DNA of 64,000 nucleotides from Sordaria brevicollis (Eukaryota; Ascomycota; Sordariomycetes; Sordariales; Sordariaceae): positions 1,798,001 to 1,862,000 of the forward strand of contig JAUTDP010000012.1 of NCBI GenBank assembly GCA_033439795.1, written 5' to 3'. Positions 42,529 through 54,429 of the stretch are shown here, one piece after another. A program made the position numbers and the translations under genes. Below the pieces are notes generated by a model. That model made no database searches and was not told where the DNA came from. It was given only the letters and a program-made list of their open reading frames with translations. Each line of letters begins with the position of its first letter. Positions within the stretch are counted from its first letter, which is position 1.

Positions 42529-44499
42529 CTAGGCCATTCTCTGCCTCTTCACCTCCGGTCCACTAACACCACTACCGGCTCCCGCCGCTGATGTGGCATT
42601 CGACGCATTAGCCGACATGTCAGTCAACGGTACTCTTCCACCACCAGCATTACCACCCGCAGTATTACTGTTACCGGTTGTCGACCCTGCTGCCCCCGCC
42701 GGTGTCGTGGCCGCGGCTGAACCATCACCATCCTTTGTCTGCTGACCGGCACCCATAGCAGTAGCAGGCCTCTTCATCGTCAACGGCCGGTACTGACCTC
42801 TGTTCCCACTAGGACTGCTAGAGAAGCCACCGCCCATACCACCGGGGGCACCGATACGTCTAGTCTGGTCAAGTTGCGGGTTGATGACGTTTTTGCCAAC
42901 GTTAGCACCAATTGGTTGTCCAGCACCGACACCACCGGCACGAGCCCGTGCTTCGCTGACGGTTATCGGCCGTGAAGCACTCTGCGCTCCTCCCACAGGC
43001 CTTGGGAATGATGTCGTCGTGCTCGGTTCGGCGGCGTCAGTCTCGGTGGTTGTTTTCGCTGGAGGAACGTGTTGGCCGTTTCTGGCTAGGGGTTTGGACT
43101 TGGTGTGGTCGATACCGGGCGTCTTGCGGATGGAGGGACTTTCGGCGTGCGGGTTGAATGCCATACCGGGCTTCGTGGGGGCTACTTGGCCACTAGCAAG
43201 TGCCTCCTCGGGAAGTTGGGTCACGGCTTTGGCGGAGAAGAAGCCGACTGTTTCAGGGGCGGGAACTGCAGCTGCGGCCGCACCGGCACCGGCAGCTGCT
43301 TGGGGGCTTGGTTTCTGTGGTGTTGAGTAGTTTTGGGCGTGGTTGTTGGATGTGTTTGCGTTGGTGAAGTTGTTGGCTGGTTGACCCATTGGACTGGGAC
43401 GACTCTGGTTGTTGTTGAATTGCTGTTGTGGAGGTCGACTTTGGGCCCGCGCTGTAAACTGATTGGATGTCTGTGGTTGCTGTCGGGTGTTTAAGCTGCC
43501 TGTTGACCCTGATCTTGCCAGAGGTCGAGATTGTTGTGCTTGTGGGTTGAGATTATTGAGTTGCTGATGGACAGGCTTGTCGTTTAAGCTGTTGTGTACA
43601 GATTGTGGTAGAACAACTTCGTCCGGGTGGCCCTCATCAGCCATATTGAAGTCCGCCTCATCGAGCTCTAGCACATCGTTAGCCACGCCCACCAGCAAGA
43701 AGTGAAGAAACCTTACCACCAAGCAAATCCTCAAAAGACTCCTCGTTTCCCAACACCGCCGGTGGACGAGCGCCCGCCCCAACCGAATCAATCCTCATAA
43801 CATCCGGTACCTCAACCGGCAGCTCCTTCTTGACAAAATCCGAGTGTCGATGCAAATTATCCTCCGCAAACTTTTTCGGCTCCACCTTCATCTTCGTGAC
43901 CTTCGCCAAATACTGCTTGTCGTAAATGCAATTACCCAGCACATTACCGAACTGGCGCAGCGCGCGCTTCAGGGCATCCGTCGTAGCTTCCTTCTTCGCC
44001 TTCTCAAACGCCGCCGCTTTCCCCTTGCAGTTCTCAATGTGGCCATATCCCAAATCCTCATGGTACGTCCCGTCGCGTAAGGTGACGCGCATGATGACCG
44101 AGATGCCCATGTTGATTTTGAGGGTTTGCGGGTGCTCATCCACAAAGTCGACCTGGATGTTCTGGATGCTGGAGGACCAGCCGTTGAAGCCAAAGACCTC
44201 GTTCGCGAGCTGGATGCATTTTTCTGACGAAATGTAGTGGACTTTTTGCCCCGACGGACCGGCGCGGCTGGAGAGGTATTCGGGCCCTAGCTGCTTCTCG
44301 AGACGGCTCTGGAGGGTGGCGATCTCTTGGGCTGTATATTCGCTGATTCGTCGCTGGGGCTCCTCGAAGGGGTTGGTGATGAGTTTGTGTTGGTCCCCGA
44401 TGCTTGTGAATAACGTTAGTTTTTGGGATCATTAAGGCTGGAAAGCCGCGAGAAACGCGGTTGACACGGTCGACGGTAGAGGTAAACATACGCAGGCAT
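42529..44499 (-). CDS. mus-11: RAD52 recombination protein (Neurospora mus-11 type)
   Basis: Minus-strand exons 44499-44492 (8 nt, ATGCCTGC), 44402-43717 and 43667-42529 give 610 aa. Introns are 89 nt (GTATGT, ACTAAC branch, AAG) and 49 nt (GTAAGG, GCTAAC branch, TAG). The conserved N-terminal Rad52/Rad22 annealing domain spans about residues 20-195: ISEYTAQEIATLQSRLEKQLGPEYLSSR; FGFNGWSS; and the signature around 118-165 (GYGHIENCKGKAAAFEKA, then LKRALRQFGNVLGN). The C-terminal 400 residues are Gln/Asn/Ser/Gly-rich and poorly conserved, as in other fungal RAD52 proteins, ending VKRQRMA. Role: loads Rad51 and anneals single strands in homologous recombination in the nucleus. The second intron lies after the core domain. 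It is convergent with the NBR1-like gene. Confidence 0.93.
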
Positions 44500-45915
44500 C
44501 TTGTCTGGCCGAGCAGCCTCAAGGCTGGCGCTTTGCAAATTTGTTGGCGATTTGGGTTACAGCAGGGAAAAATTGAATTTGCTTGTGGGAGAAAGAAAAG
44601 TTTGAAGTATCCGAAGATTCTCAACACAGAAGTCGCGAGGTAAGCAGTGATGTCGAGGCAGGAACGACGGGACGAGACGCGCCGGTCGATTGGGCAGGCG
44701 CGACGTTCGACGGGTCATCACGTGGGCGCTAAGACTGTCTGCCTAACAACCGTCTGGTTTTGCCCCTGTAATGGTGGGGTTTCAGTTGGTGACCTCACTA
44801 ACTTTTAGGCCTTTGTCATCCCGTCGCACAAGGAGCTTTAGATGGAACCCCGCTATCGTCAATCTTGCCGTTCTTTGTTTTGTCCAACGACCATTTTCGT
44901 TTCCCTCCCTCGATGCAAAAGTTCCCGTGGGTTAGGCAAGCCTATTTCAATCTCCAGTTGTCCCTTATTTCCCAGCTTGGCCACCCTTTAATGTTGAATT
45001 TGTTAAGGCTAGGTTATACTATAGTTTGAATGAGTCTTGAGCAGTGTTGTTGTGAAAGGGTTCTCGACCATGTAAGGGACTGACTGACTGCAGTGCATAA
45101 GAACATCGATGCAAGGGACTTTGTCACGAGAGGCATCAATGATTTGGTTCGTCCCAACAAGACGATGCTTGAAGGAAACAGACGCTGGTAGGTGTTACAC
45201 TACTACTTACCTTGGACAATGACCCTTCACCTTCAATGTTAGACAGCGGCTTGCTAGCATACTATACCTGCTTAAAATAGATGACGAATACCTATGGTGG
45301 TAACCAACAACCCGCCAACCCTCGAATTTCACCTCGGGAAACACTCAAGGGACCCGGCCATATAACGGGTTTCTACACCAAGTCACCCGCCAGGCACACA
45401 CTGTGTCATCCGAGACTCCATCTCCCCAATTGCGTGACTATGGCGCGGAGGGATATGGTAAAACGTAGTGATGGTTGGTTACACACATGCTCCAAACTTC
45501 CGACCTCGGCAAGGATATGCTAAAAATTGTGTACATGCAAAGTGACTGACAAAACTTGTCCCCTATCATGAGCGATAGACAACTGGTAGGAAAGAGGTAT
45601 CTTGTGTGCGGTGCCAGCGAGAGATGTTACCGAAAAGGCAACAGTGAAGGGGAAAGCAAAACAACAACACTCAAAAGCCAACACACCAACGCCGCGTGAA
45701 CAATGATCCCTGACCGCAAGTAACCCACGCCCTGTCTATGTCATCCCTCCCCATTCGCCCCAAACAATGCCCTGGATGTTGAAAGAAAAATGAATGACAA
45801 AAGAAACCGTAATGCAATCGACGTCAATGTCCGCTTTGCTTTTCCTCCCATTCCGATGAATATACCTATAGAAACCAAGTCATGGCGCACTTCGAGAATC
45901 ATGTCGTCGCTTGTT
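44500..45915. other. Intergenic between RAD52 promoter and Sts1 3' end
   Basis: Promoter of the minus-strand RAD52 gene on the left, 3' flank of the minus-strand Sts1 gene on the right. No gene, RNA or repeat was recognised. Confidence 0.45.
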
Positions 45916-46737
45916 CTAGAAGGGGCCGACTTGGACAGGCGCACCGTACGTGCCGTTCATGAGCTGGTTGAGTATCGAGTTCGGATCCGATGAGGAGCCT
46001 TGTCCATGAGCGTTCTGGTTCGATCCGATCCACCCAACCTCGTTGACCATAGCGTTCATGGCCTGATCTAGCTTTCCTCCGGACTGCTGGTTATGCTTAG
46101 CCAGAACCTGATCCCATCTTCCGTTGTGCAAGTGGAAGCCTCCTCCGCGCTTAGCCGCCTCTGTGATCACCAACGCCCACGCCCTGGATATCTCGTCGTA
46201 AGCTCCATCTTTGTGGTGGCGATACTGTTGGCTGTCGAAATCGGGTAGGTCGTGGATGATCTTGGTAGCGTTGTTTAGGTACTCCAACGAGACTGTCGTT
46301 TGCTGTTCAACCGGCGGCAAGAACTGGGGGGTGAAGTCGCCCAGAGCATCCACCAACGCCATAAGCGGCTGCTTAACCCGGAAATACGTGTATTCGGAAC
46401 TCGAGTTGCCGAAAGGAATGGCGGCGCGTAGCTTGTCCTGATACTCGCCCAAAACCTCGAGGGCCCCGTTGACTGACGGTCGTGGTGCAGAAGTCATCAC
46501 CTCATGTCCAATGTCCGGATGACGCTCGCAAATCCTCTGAAGCACGGCCCGGAGCTGCGACTTGTCGAGAGTTTCGAGCAGGCGGGGAAGGGGCAGCGGG
46601 CGCCCTGCAAGTTCGACCCCAGCCCTAACTTTCTTGTTTGGCCTCGAAAGCTGCCTCGAGTTGATTGCGGGCGAGCCGGTCGGGGAAACCGACATTTCGT
46701 TGTCATCGTCGTCGGCTTTTCTTTTCCTGGATGCCAT
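45916..46737 (-). CDS. sts1: Sts1/Cut8 nuclear proteasome-tethering factor
   Basis: A single coding exon of 273 aa starting MASRKRKADDDDNEMSVSP. A longer frame upstream is 5' UTR. A spliced leader is evident at 46752-46856 (GTAAGT donor, GCTAAC branch, CCAG acceptor) just before the ATG. The N-terminal KRKADDD and RPNKKVRAG form a bipartite nuclear-localisation-like region. The Cut8 core follows: PLPRLLETLDKSQLRAVLQ, ICERHPDIGHEV, and a helical bundle with YDEISRAWALVITEAAKRGGGF and LHNGRWDQVLAKHNQQSGG. Sts1/Cut8 binds the 26S proteasome and importin, retaining proteasomes in the nucleus, and is itself short-lived. The length is close to Cut8 family norms. Confidence 0.9.
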   Translation of the reverse strand: MASRKRKADDDDNEMSVSPTGSPAINSRQLSRPNKKVRAGVELAGRPLPLPRLLETLDKSQLRAVLQRICERHPDIGHEVMTSAPRPSVNGALEVLGEYQDKLRAAIPFGNSSSEYTYFRVKQPLMALVDALGDFTPQFLPPVEQQTTVSLEYLNNATKIIHDLPDFDSQQYRHHKDGAYDEISRAWALVITEAAKRGGGFHLHNGRWDQVLAKHNQQSGGKLDQAMNAMVNEVGWIGSNQNAHGQGSSSDPNSILNQLMNGTYGAPVQVGPF

Positions 46738-47889
46738 GGTATAGTTGGACACTGGAAGCGGTTTGTTAGCAAATCTGCAGCGCTCGCTAGACTTTTTAAG
46801 GCATCGCCGCTGGATGCATGCTGCGATGCACGGCAAACAATGCTGTGACGACTTACTTGTTCTAGGCGGCGAGCGACGAGAGGGTTCGTGTTGATGAGGG
46901 AAGAGCGGAGGCTGGGGCGATAGGAGCACGTTCATCGTGGGATTGAAAACAATGCTCGTTTGTCGGTATAGCGTTGCGTGGCGCTGCCGACGCAAAAGGC
47001 GAAAAAGGAGACGACGATGATGTGCGGACGGACGACGGATCGACTGCGGTGGAAGTAGCCAGGCGATCTGAGGCGGATGAATAAAGTCAGGGAGCAGCCG
47101 GCGTCAGACCGCTCGCGGGTTGGGTTTGTTTTAGAGTTGCAAACTGTTGCGAGTCGCAAAGAAAGCGAGTCAAGGAAGAGGATTGGAAATGAGAAAGGGA
47201 AGAGAAGTGGAAGGAAGGAGAGGCGCAGAATGGCAGGTGAGAGAACAAATGGAGCGAAACTCTTGTCCGTGAATGGATGGCAGGGCAGGGCCGCAGTCAG
47301 ACTGCCCGACTGGCTCTTTCCACTTCCAGTCTTCCACAGTGCGATGCCGCGGGTGGAGATTTTTCTAGTTGGACGATTCTTGGCTTTGAAGAAGGGAAGC
47401 GACGGGCCATAAAAGGTGAGGAGCCTTTTCTCGCTTTCTGCTCAGCGCAGTCGCACTTGCACGGATTGCGACGGGATGCGCCGAATGAAGGATTGTGAAT
47501 GGAGGAATGCGCAGAATGGAGTGCCTTTCAATGCCAATGCAGCGGAGAAAGCCAAAAGCGAGCCAACCAAGCCAACAACAAAAGCGCCTCCGCTTGACCT
47601 TCGCTTGAGCGTCTCAGTGGCTCATTCCCTGGATTTTTTTTACAGGTGTCCCGGTCCTGGAGGCAAGCAAGCAGCAGTGGACAGTGGTGGTCAGTAGTGG
47701 TGACGAGTGACCAGTCAGCGTGTGATGTGTGGTCTGTGGTGTCCAGTCCTGTCCGGGTGGGTGTCCAACAGCCCAGTGTCTGCCAGCGGAAACGACGGTT
47801 GGCTGGGCCTCTTCTACGGAGGCCATTGTGTTGGTCGGTTTCAAAAAATTTTGGCGCTAAGTGTAGTAGCGCGTACCACCTGTAGGTAT
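46738..47889. other. Sts1 leader/promoter and boundary with the AT-rich island
   Basis: Holds the Sts1 5' UTR intron and upstream region. The rest is GC-balanced intergenic DNA without a gene. Composition changes abruptly near 47,890 from about 50% GC to strongly AT-rich sequence. Confidence 0.5.
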
Positions 47890-48299
47890 TAGAACCGCGC
47901 CTATAGCGTATAATATAGAATTCAATTTAATAATTAAAATAAACGCGTAAGGGTATAACCCCGCTTCCTTCGCGCGCTAATATTCGTAAATATTCTCTCA
48001 CACAACTATTATACTTTTGCGTTATTAATAGTTAAATAACTATTATAATAACCCTACTAATATTACTACTATAGCCCGTTATATATATAACGGAGAAGCT
48101 TTGCCCGCCACGCCTACGCGGTTCGACCTAAACGCGAATTAATAGTTATAGACCGTTTAATTCCTTACTAAAATCGAACGTAATACCGTTAAAATTACTA
48201 AATAAATCCTTCTCGATAATTAAGTAAATTAATTATATTAATATATTATAATATTAATTAAAGTATTTTTAATTAAATTAATATTAAAGGAGGTTCGTC

Positions 48300-48800
48300 G
48301 TTTTTAGGACGTTAGAAAGAAATTTAGAAAAGTTAATTCTATTAAAATTTTACCTAAGTTCGATACCCCCGTTTAAATTTACGCTATTACAATTTACCTT
48401 TTTACAAAATATATCCGCCCTTCCTTCTATAGCCGCTATATTAATAATAATATTAATTACTCTATTACGTATTGCGTTATACCCCCCGTCGATATTTTCA
48501 GCGGCGCTTATATTTATTATATTTATTCGAATTAAAATAATAAATATTTTTAGAAGATTTTTATTAATAAGTAGAAAATTATTAAAGAGTAATAAAAGAA
48601 GGGTAAATAGAAATATTAGAAGAATCGTTCGGAATTTAATAAATATATTAATAATTAATTCCGTAAGAAAGAGGCTATTTTAATTAGCGAAGTTATTCGC
48701 TATAAGGTTTTAGCCGCCGCTACTACTATTACCGCTATTACTCCTATTAAAAAAAAAAGTAAGGGAATTCGTATTCTAAAGAAGTAAATAGGGTTTTATA
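48300..48800 (+). pseudogene. Degenerate transposon-derived coding remnant
   Basis: A plus-strand frame can be followed with few stops from about 48,318 (FRKVNSIKILPKFDTPV) through IPPVDIFSGAYIYY and a Lys/Glu-rich stretch to about 48,790. The stops are RIP-type TAA/TAG. The protein is not recognised. Position and style suggest an ORF of an older element. Confidence 0.35.
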
Positions 48801-49109
48801 ATTTTATTTTAATAATACCCGGATAGTAAAGAATTTGGATTTAAGAAAGTTTTTTCGTTTAAAATAATATTACGGGATATAGTTATAAATAATAAAAAAA
48901 GAGATTGATTTATATTAAAAGGTTTTAAATAATATTAAAATATTTTGCGTACTATTTTTTAAAATTAATTTATATTTTTTAACTTTAATTAATATTTTAC
49001 GAAAATTTTTATTATTATTAATTTTTATTATTTATAACGTACCTTTTATCCTTTATCTTTAATATTTTTTTTAATATTTTATTATTAATATTTATAATTC
49101 TAATAGGTC

Positions 49110-49307
49110 GTAATTATATTAACCTTCTTCTTTATAAGGATTTTATTCTTAACGCTTATATAAATAAATAAATAATACCCGATATTTATAAAGTTCTTAA
49201 ATAATCCTTCGGTATTAATATTTCCCGTATAACTTTATAACGTTTTATAAAAGATTATAATATTTTTAAAAAAATCGGATTAAAAATAGAAATAACGGAA
49301 AATTTAG
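49110..49307 (+). pseudogene. 5' part of a RIP-damaged DDE-integrase-like gene, split by the LTR element
   Basis: In one plus-strand frame the sequence reads GRNYINLLLYKDFILNAY ... FGINISRITLQRFIKDYNI up to the insertion point after ENL. This resembles the helix-turn-helix start of fungal integrase-core transposon proteins. Stops are at CAA/CAG-derived positions. The frame continues at 62821 after the retrotransposon and one TTAG are removed. The start codon is not determinable. Confidence 0.5.
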
Positions 49308-49929
49308 TGAAATGGGGAAGAAAAACAACCCCAAATAACTACTACCACTACAATAATTGGGAAAGGAGCCATATTAAAAACTTCTAATAAGATTAAAAGA
49401 GTAGAGAGGGGAGTAGATTTGTAGGGGAGAAAGGAGTAATTTGATAGTAGGAATATCTTTTTCGATTTAATTGTATTTTTTCTTTTACCTATTATAGAAA
49501 TAAGGTTAGGAAGTTTTAAAAACTTGATTAAGGAGTTGATTTTTACTAAATTGAAGAAGATTTTTATTTCAAAGATTGAATGAAGTCTAATTATTATTCT
49601 AGTAAAAGTTGCCTAACTTTTTTTCTTTGTTTCTAATTACCTTTCTTTCCTTTTATTCCTTTAGAGTTTTTTTTCTTTTTATATAAAAGTCCGAAATTTA
49701 TTCTACAATTTTCTTTTTTAATTTACTCAATATATTACTATTATATTTCCTTCAAATTAATTTATTATAATATATCCTTATCCTATACCTCTTTTCTTAA
49801 ATTATGACTAGGGAAAATCCTTGGAAGAATTCCTCCAGAATGAAAAATTATAAAAAATTTTTAAAAAAATATAGAAAAAATCTACTATTTAGCCGTATAC
49901 CTTTATACTTATTTATCCGCCCTATTTCA
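49308..49929 (-). repeat. 3' LTR of the retrotransposon
   Basis: 622 bp, beginning TG and ending CA, directly repeated at 62199-62820 with the same length. The differences I could align are transitions (C/T, G/A). The outer, left part retains more C and G than the matching part of the other LTR. A 74-codon frame (49804-50028) begins inside it and is not a gene. Confidence 0.9.
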
Positions 49930-49999
49930 AACTTCCTTTTAAATTTACTTACTAGTCCTATAAAGTTAAATTTATTAATAATTACCTTAATCCTTCCTA

Positions 50000-52900
50000 G
50001 CCGACCTCTTCCTTTTTTGCTTTTTTAATTTTTTAAATTCTCTTTTTCTTCTTTTTCTTTTTTTTTAAATTAATTTGCGCTTTATTTTTTACTTACTTTC
50101 TTCTTAATCGATCTTTTTCTTATTTTAGGCTATTAATATAGTAATATATCCTATATTTTGAATATAATTTGTAAATATAATATATCGGGATAATATTAGA
50201 GTATATTTGGTATCGAAGATTATATTACTAAGTTTTCGAAATTTATTAGTAAATGGGAGTTGATTATTTACATTAAATTTATTAAATAAAACGAAGTTAT
50301 TAATTATAACGATTTTTCTTCCCCTATAATTATTAATATTAGTTATTAATATTTATTATTCTTCTATACGCTTCCTCTTCGCTTTGGGAATTGGCGGTAA
50401 TAATTATTTCTTTTTAATAGGAGACGTTGGAATATTATTACAATTTCTTTTTAATTGTATATTAATAATTATTAAAGAAATATTATTAGTAAGACTATTA
50501 TTAGGTAGGGCAATTCTAATTTTGGGTAGGGATTGGATAATAGGTTTTTATTTAGGAGGATGGGGAAAATGGGGGAGATTAGTAAATTTTTATATTAATT
50601 AGTACTTGGTTATTTTAATAGGGTAATATTCGTTTAGATGACTTTTCTAATATATTAAATTCGTAAAGAATTTAAGCTAGGGATTAAAGTCTTTTTCTCC
50701 GCTTTTCCTTTTTACAACCGTATAGATTAATTATTTTTAATTTTTCGAAAGTAGATTCTTTTTTATTTACTACGTTAAAAGGGCGTTATATATTATTCTT
50801 ATTTATTATTAAACTATAGTATTTTTAAGCTATTTTATATCGGGGATTTAATTATATTCTTATTAATATTTGCTTTATTTTTAAAATTTAATTATTATAG
50901 ACTTTTAAAGTAATTTATTAATAGGTTTACTTTAATACTTTATTTCGATAAAGAAAATTTAAATTACTTTTAAAATTTAAAGGTTATAAATTTAAGTTCT
51001 TTATTATATTAGGAATATTATATTAAATTATTTTTAATTATTAGAAATATTAGGGATTCGATTTTTTATCGGTATTAGAAAAATATAATTCTTAATTACG
51101 AATACTTTATAAACTTTTATAACTTTTTATTCGCATTATTAATTATAAAAATTATTATAGAGAAATTAAGACGTTTCTTCTTAATTAAAAATTGTAAGAA
51201 CGAAGTGATTATTAACTATAATAGGGAAGTATTAATATCGGACTAATTTTAAATTATTTCGAGTATTAATATTTTTAATATAAAATTTATTACGTTTAGT
51301 AATAGTAGTTAAATTTATTAAAGTATAAATCTAATCGCTATATTTTTATAATATTTAATATAGATTAATATAGATTATTTTTCTTTCTTATTAGCTTTTA
51401 ATATTCGTTAAGTGCTATATATTAATTAATTTTAATATTATTATATCCTAAGATATAATTAGGGTTAATTATTTATTAGGCTATTTTAGGACGGGAGGAA
51501 TAATTATATAACGGAGTATAATTTTAATTATTTATTTATCGTTATTAGACTTTTTAATAATTAAGTAAGTCGGATTTTTATTGGGGATAATATTTTATTA
51601 CTAATTAATTTTAAGGTATTTTTAATTTTGAAATTTATTGCGATAGATTAGATTATTTCTAATACGAGGGGGATAAATTTCTTTAGTAATTATATTACCG
51701 AATTAGGGCTAAATTTTATTCTTTTAATTTTAGCGCCGAATAGTTTTAAAAACCGCGGGAAAATAATTATTCAATATTCCTATAATAGAGATTGGGGGTA
51801 AATTATTATAATTAAAATTAGAGGAATTTATATTAATTAATATTTTAATTAATAATAAAATTTTAAGGGATAGAAGGTTTAATGTAGAAAGGCTTTTAAT
51901 AGGTAATAGTAATATAAATTTATAAAAAGGTTTATTAATATATAAGAGGAAGAAAAAGAAGGAAAGGAAGGGTTATAAATAAAGGGTTTTTATACCCATT
52001 TTGTAAATTATTTACAAGGTCGAAAAATTATAAATTCTTCCCTTTCTCTTAATCTCCTCTCGTAAGTTACTTATAATATTTTAAATTTATTCCTTTTAAT
52101 TTCTATTTATTTTATTTATATTTAAAATTTTAAACGGTAGAGTAAGTAAATTTTATTTAACTTCCTTTAATATAATTTTTTAGCCTTTCGGTATAATCGA
52201 AAATTTTAATCCGTAATCGAATTTTAAGATTAAAGTACTTTTCCCGTTATTTTTAGTAAAAAAATACTTTAAAACGGCGTTTATAACCCTTTTTGTAATT
52301 AATTAAAACTTTAAAACTTTGCGAAATTGCTTTAAATAAGCGGATATTATCTTTTTTATCTAATTTAAAGGTTTTTCGTAATTATAGGGTATATAGTATA
52401 AATAATTTTAAAAGGATAGTTTCTATCGGCTTTTTCCTTCGAAGATTATCTATTAAAAAAATATAAGAAAAGTACGTTTTCTACTTACAATTATTCTTCG
52501 TTTTTCTTCTTAATAACCTTCTCTTTTTAAATATAATAAAATATTAATAATAATAATAAAAGTAAAACTACTAAATAAAAATTCTTTATAATAAATTAAT
52601 ATAATATCTTTTTCCAATTTTAATACCGGTTTCTTTCCCTCTATAAATAACCCTTTACTTCGCTTCCTTTAGAAGGAAATCCTTATTAAGGAATTTATTA
52701 TACTTAATTGGTTCAATTTAAATATTAATACTTTTATTTTATTTATTAAAAAACGTATTATTATTATTAATTGCGATTTTCTTCAGCCGTATTTTAATTT
52801 TAATACTTTAGAAATAGTACGTTAGACTAATTTTCGTCCTAATAGTAAAAAGCAAATCTTTTTTAAGGTTTACGTTAATTTTTTATATTGATTTTTATTT

Positions 52901-54400
52901 CTTCCTAATACCCTTCAAAATATTATTTAGGATAGTTACTTTCGGCTATTTAATATTATTATAAATATTTATCCGATCGATAAACCCGTTATTATTAATT
53001 AATTATATATAAAATAGCATATTAATAATAACGAATTACTAATAATTATAATTACGTTTTTTAATTTATTTATTATATATCGATTAATTTTAGAGCGGAT
53101 ATTTAATTCGCTTCGTAATTTATTTAATTGTTATATTTTTATCGAAAAAAAAGGAATTTAGCCGTAGGGTTATTACTTTATTTATATAAAAGTAAAGAAA
53201 AAGCGGATTTTTAAATTAATAATTTAATTATTTAGTAATAAATAAGTATTCTTTTATTCTTTATTAATATCCCTCTATTAATTATTATTTTTTTTTCTAG
53301 GAATAGGATTATTTATTCGTATTATATTAATTAATTCCGAAAAATATATATATCGGTATATATTATTAATTAATAATAGGAATACGTTTTTATTTAGGTT
53401 CCTTTTATCGGTTGTAAATCTTTAAATAGGGATATTAAGGGGGGGATTTATAGTAATTATATTTAATATAATAAAACGGCTTTAAATTATTCGGTATTTA
53501 CTAAATTTTTAAATAGTTTTAAGTTTATTAAAAAGTATTTAATTAAAGGTTTTAATCCCGAATTTATTAAAATTTTAAAGTCCGATTAAGTTAAATATTT
53601 TATTTAGAACCGTAATATTAATTACGTCCGTTCGATATTAATCGATAATATTCTTCCTTATTATTAGGTTATTAGTAAAAAACCCGTCTCTATTAATTAT
53701 AAATAATAATTAGAATATATACGTTAGGAATCCGAAATTTTAGGGTTAAAAGGAAAAAGTATTATAATCTACGGTAATCGCGATATATTTAAACGGTTAT
53801 TAATAGTAATAAAAATTAACGATAAAAATAAAGAAATAATCGATATTAATAATAACGATTTGAATTCCTTTAGCGAGGAATTTATTATTAGCGAAGATAA
53901 TAATAGCGAAAACGAGGATGATAATAAAGAAAATAACGAAAATAACGAAAATGAAGAAAATAACGAGGGTAATAACGGGGATAACGAAAACGATAAGGAG
54001 GATAATGAAAATAATAAGGAAGATTTTAATTAGGAGCGTAAAATTTTAATTAATTTCGAGGGTTTTTCTAATAATAAATAGGGGTTTTATTAAAGATTAT
54101 TATTAATATTTATACTATAGAAAAATAAATCTATATTTTACAGTTTTTCAAACCTTTTTATATTCTTATTTATATAGGTGCTAATTTCCGAAAAAAAATT
54201 GCGAAAAACTTTATTAAATAAAAGGGGTTAATAGGGTTTTTAGGAATATAATTAGAAGGAATAAGGAAAATAGATATAAAGTATAAAGCTCTATATATTA
54301 TATATACTTCTCTTCGAAATTAATAAAAGTTCCTACGAGTTAATTTCGTATAAAAATAAAATAATAACGAATAATAATAAAAAATAACGAAATAAATATT
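50000..54400. other. Unassigned RIP-damaged interior between pol 3' end and 3' LTR
   Basis: AT-rich sequence of 4.4 kb that does not continue the pol homology. It includes a short palindromic patch near 51,990-52,017 (TTGTAAATTATTTACAA) and a plus-strand acidic coding relic (listed separately), opposite in sense to the retrotransposon. It may be a second nested element, but I could not find its ends. Confidence 0.4.
53401..54033 (+). pseudogene. Degenerate plus-strand coding relic with an acidic Asn/Glu/Asp tail
   Basis: One frame reads NKTALNYSVFTKFLNSF, KKYLIKGFNPEFIKILKSD and ESEILGLKGKSIII. It then passes into a tail of GAA/GAT/AAT codons (DNNSENEDDNKENNENNENE) ending at TAG near 54,031. 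The few internal stops are TAA/TAG explainable by RIP. Codon periodicity supports a former gene. The family is not recognised; a transposase or recombinase of another element is possible. Confidence 0.4.
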
Positions 54401-54429
54401 TATTTTAATTTCGGAGGTTAGTTTAAACC

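Noticed and set aside
49804..50028. A 74-codon frame and its near-copy at 62695-62907 as a repeated gene
   Set aside because: Both lie in the LTRs and run out into whatever follows; they reflect the LTR sequence, not a protein gene.
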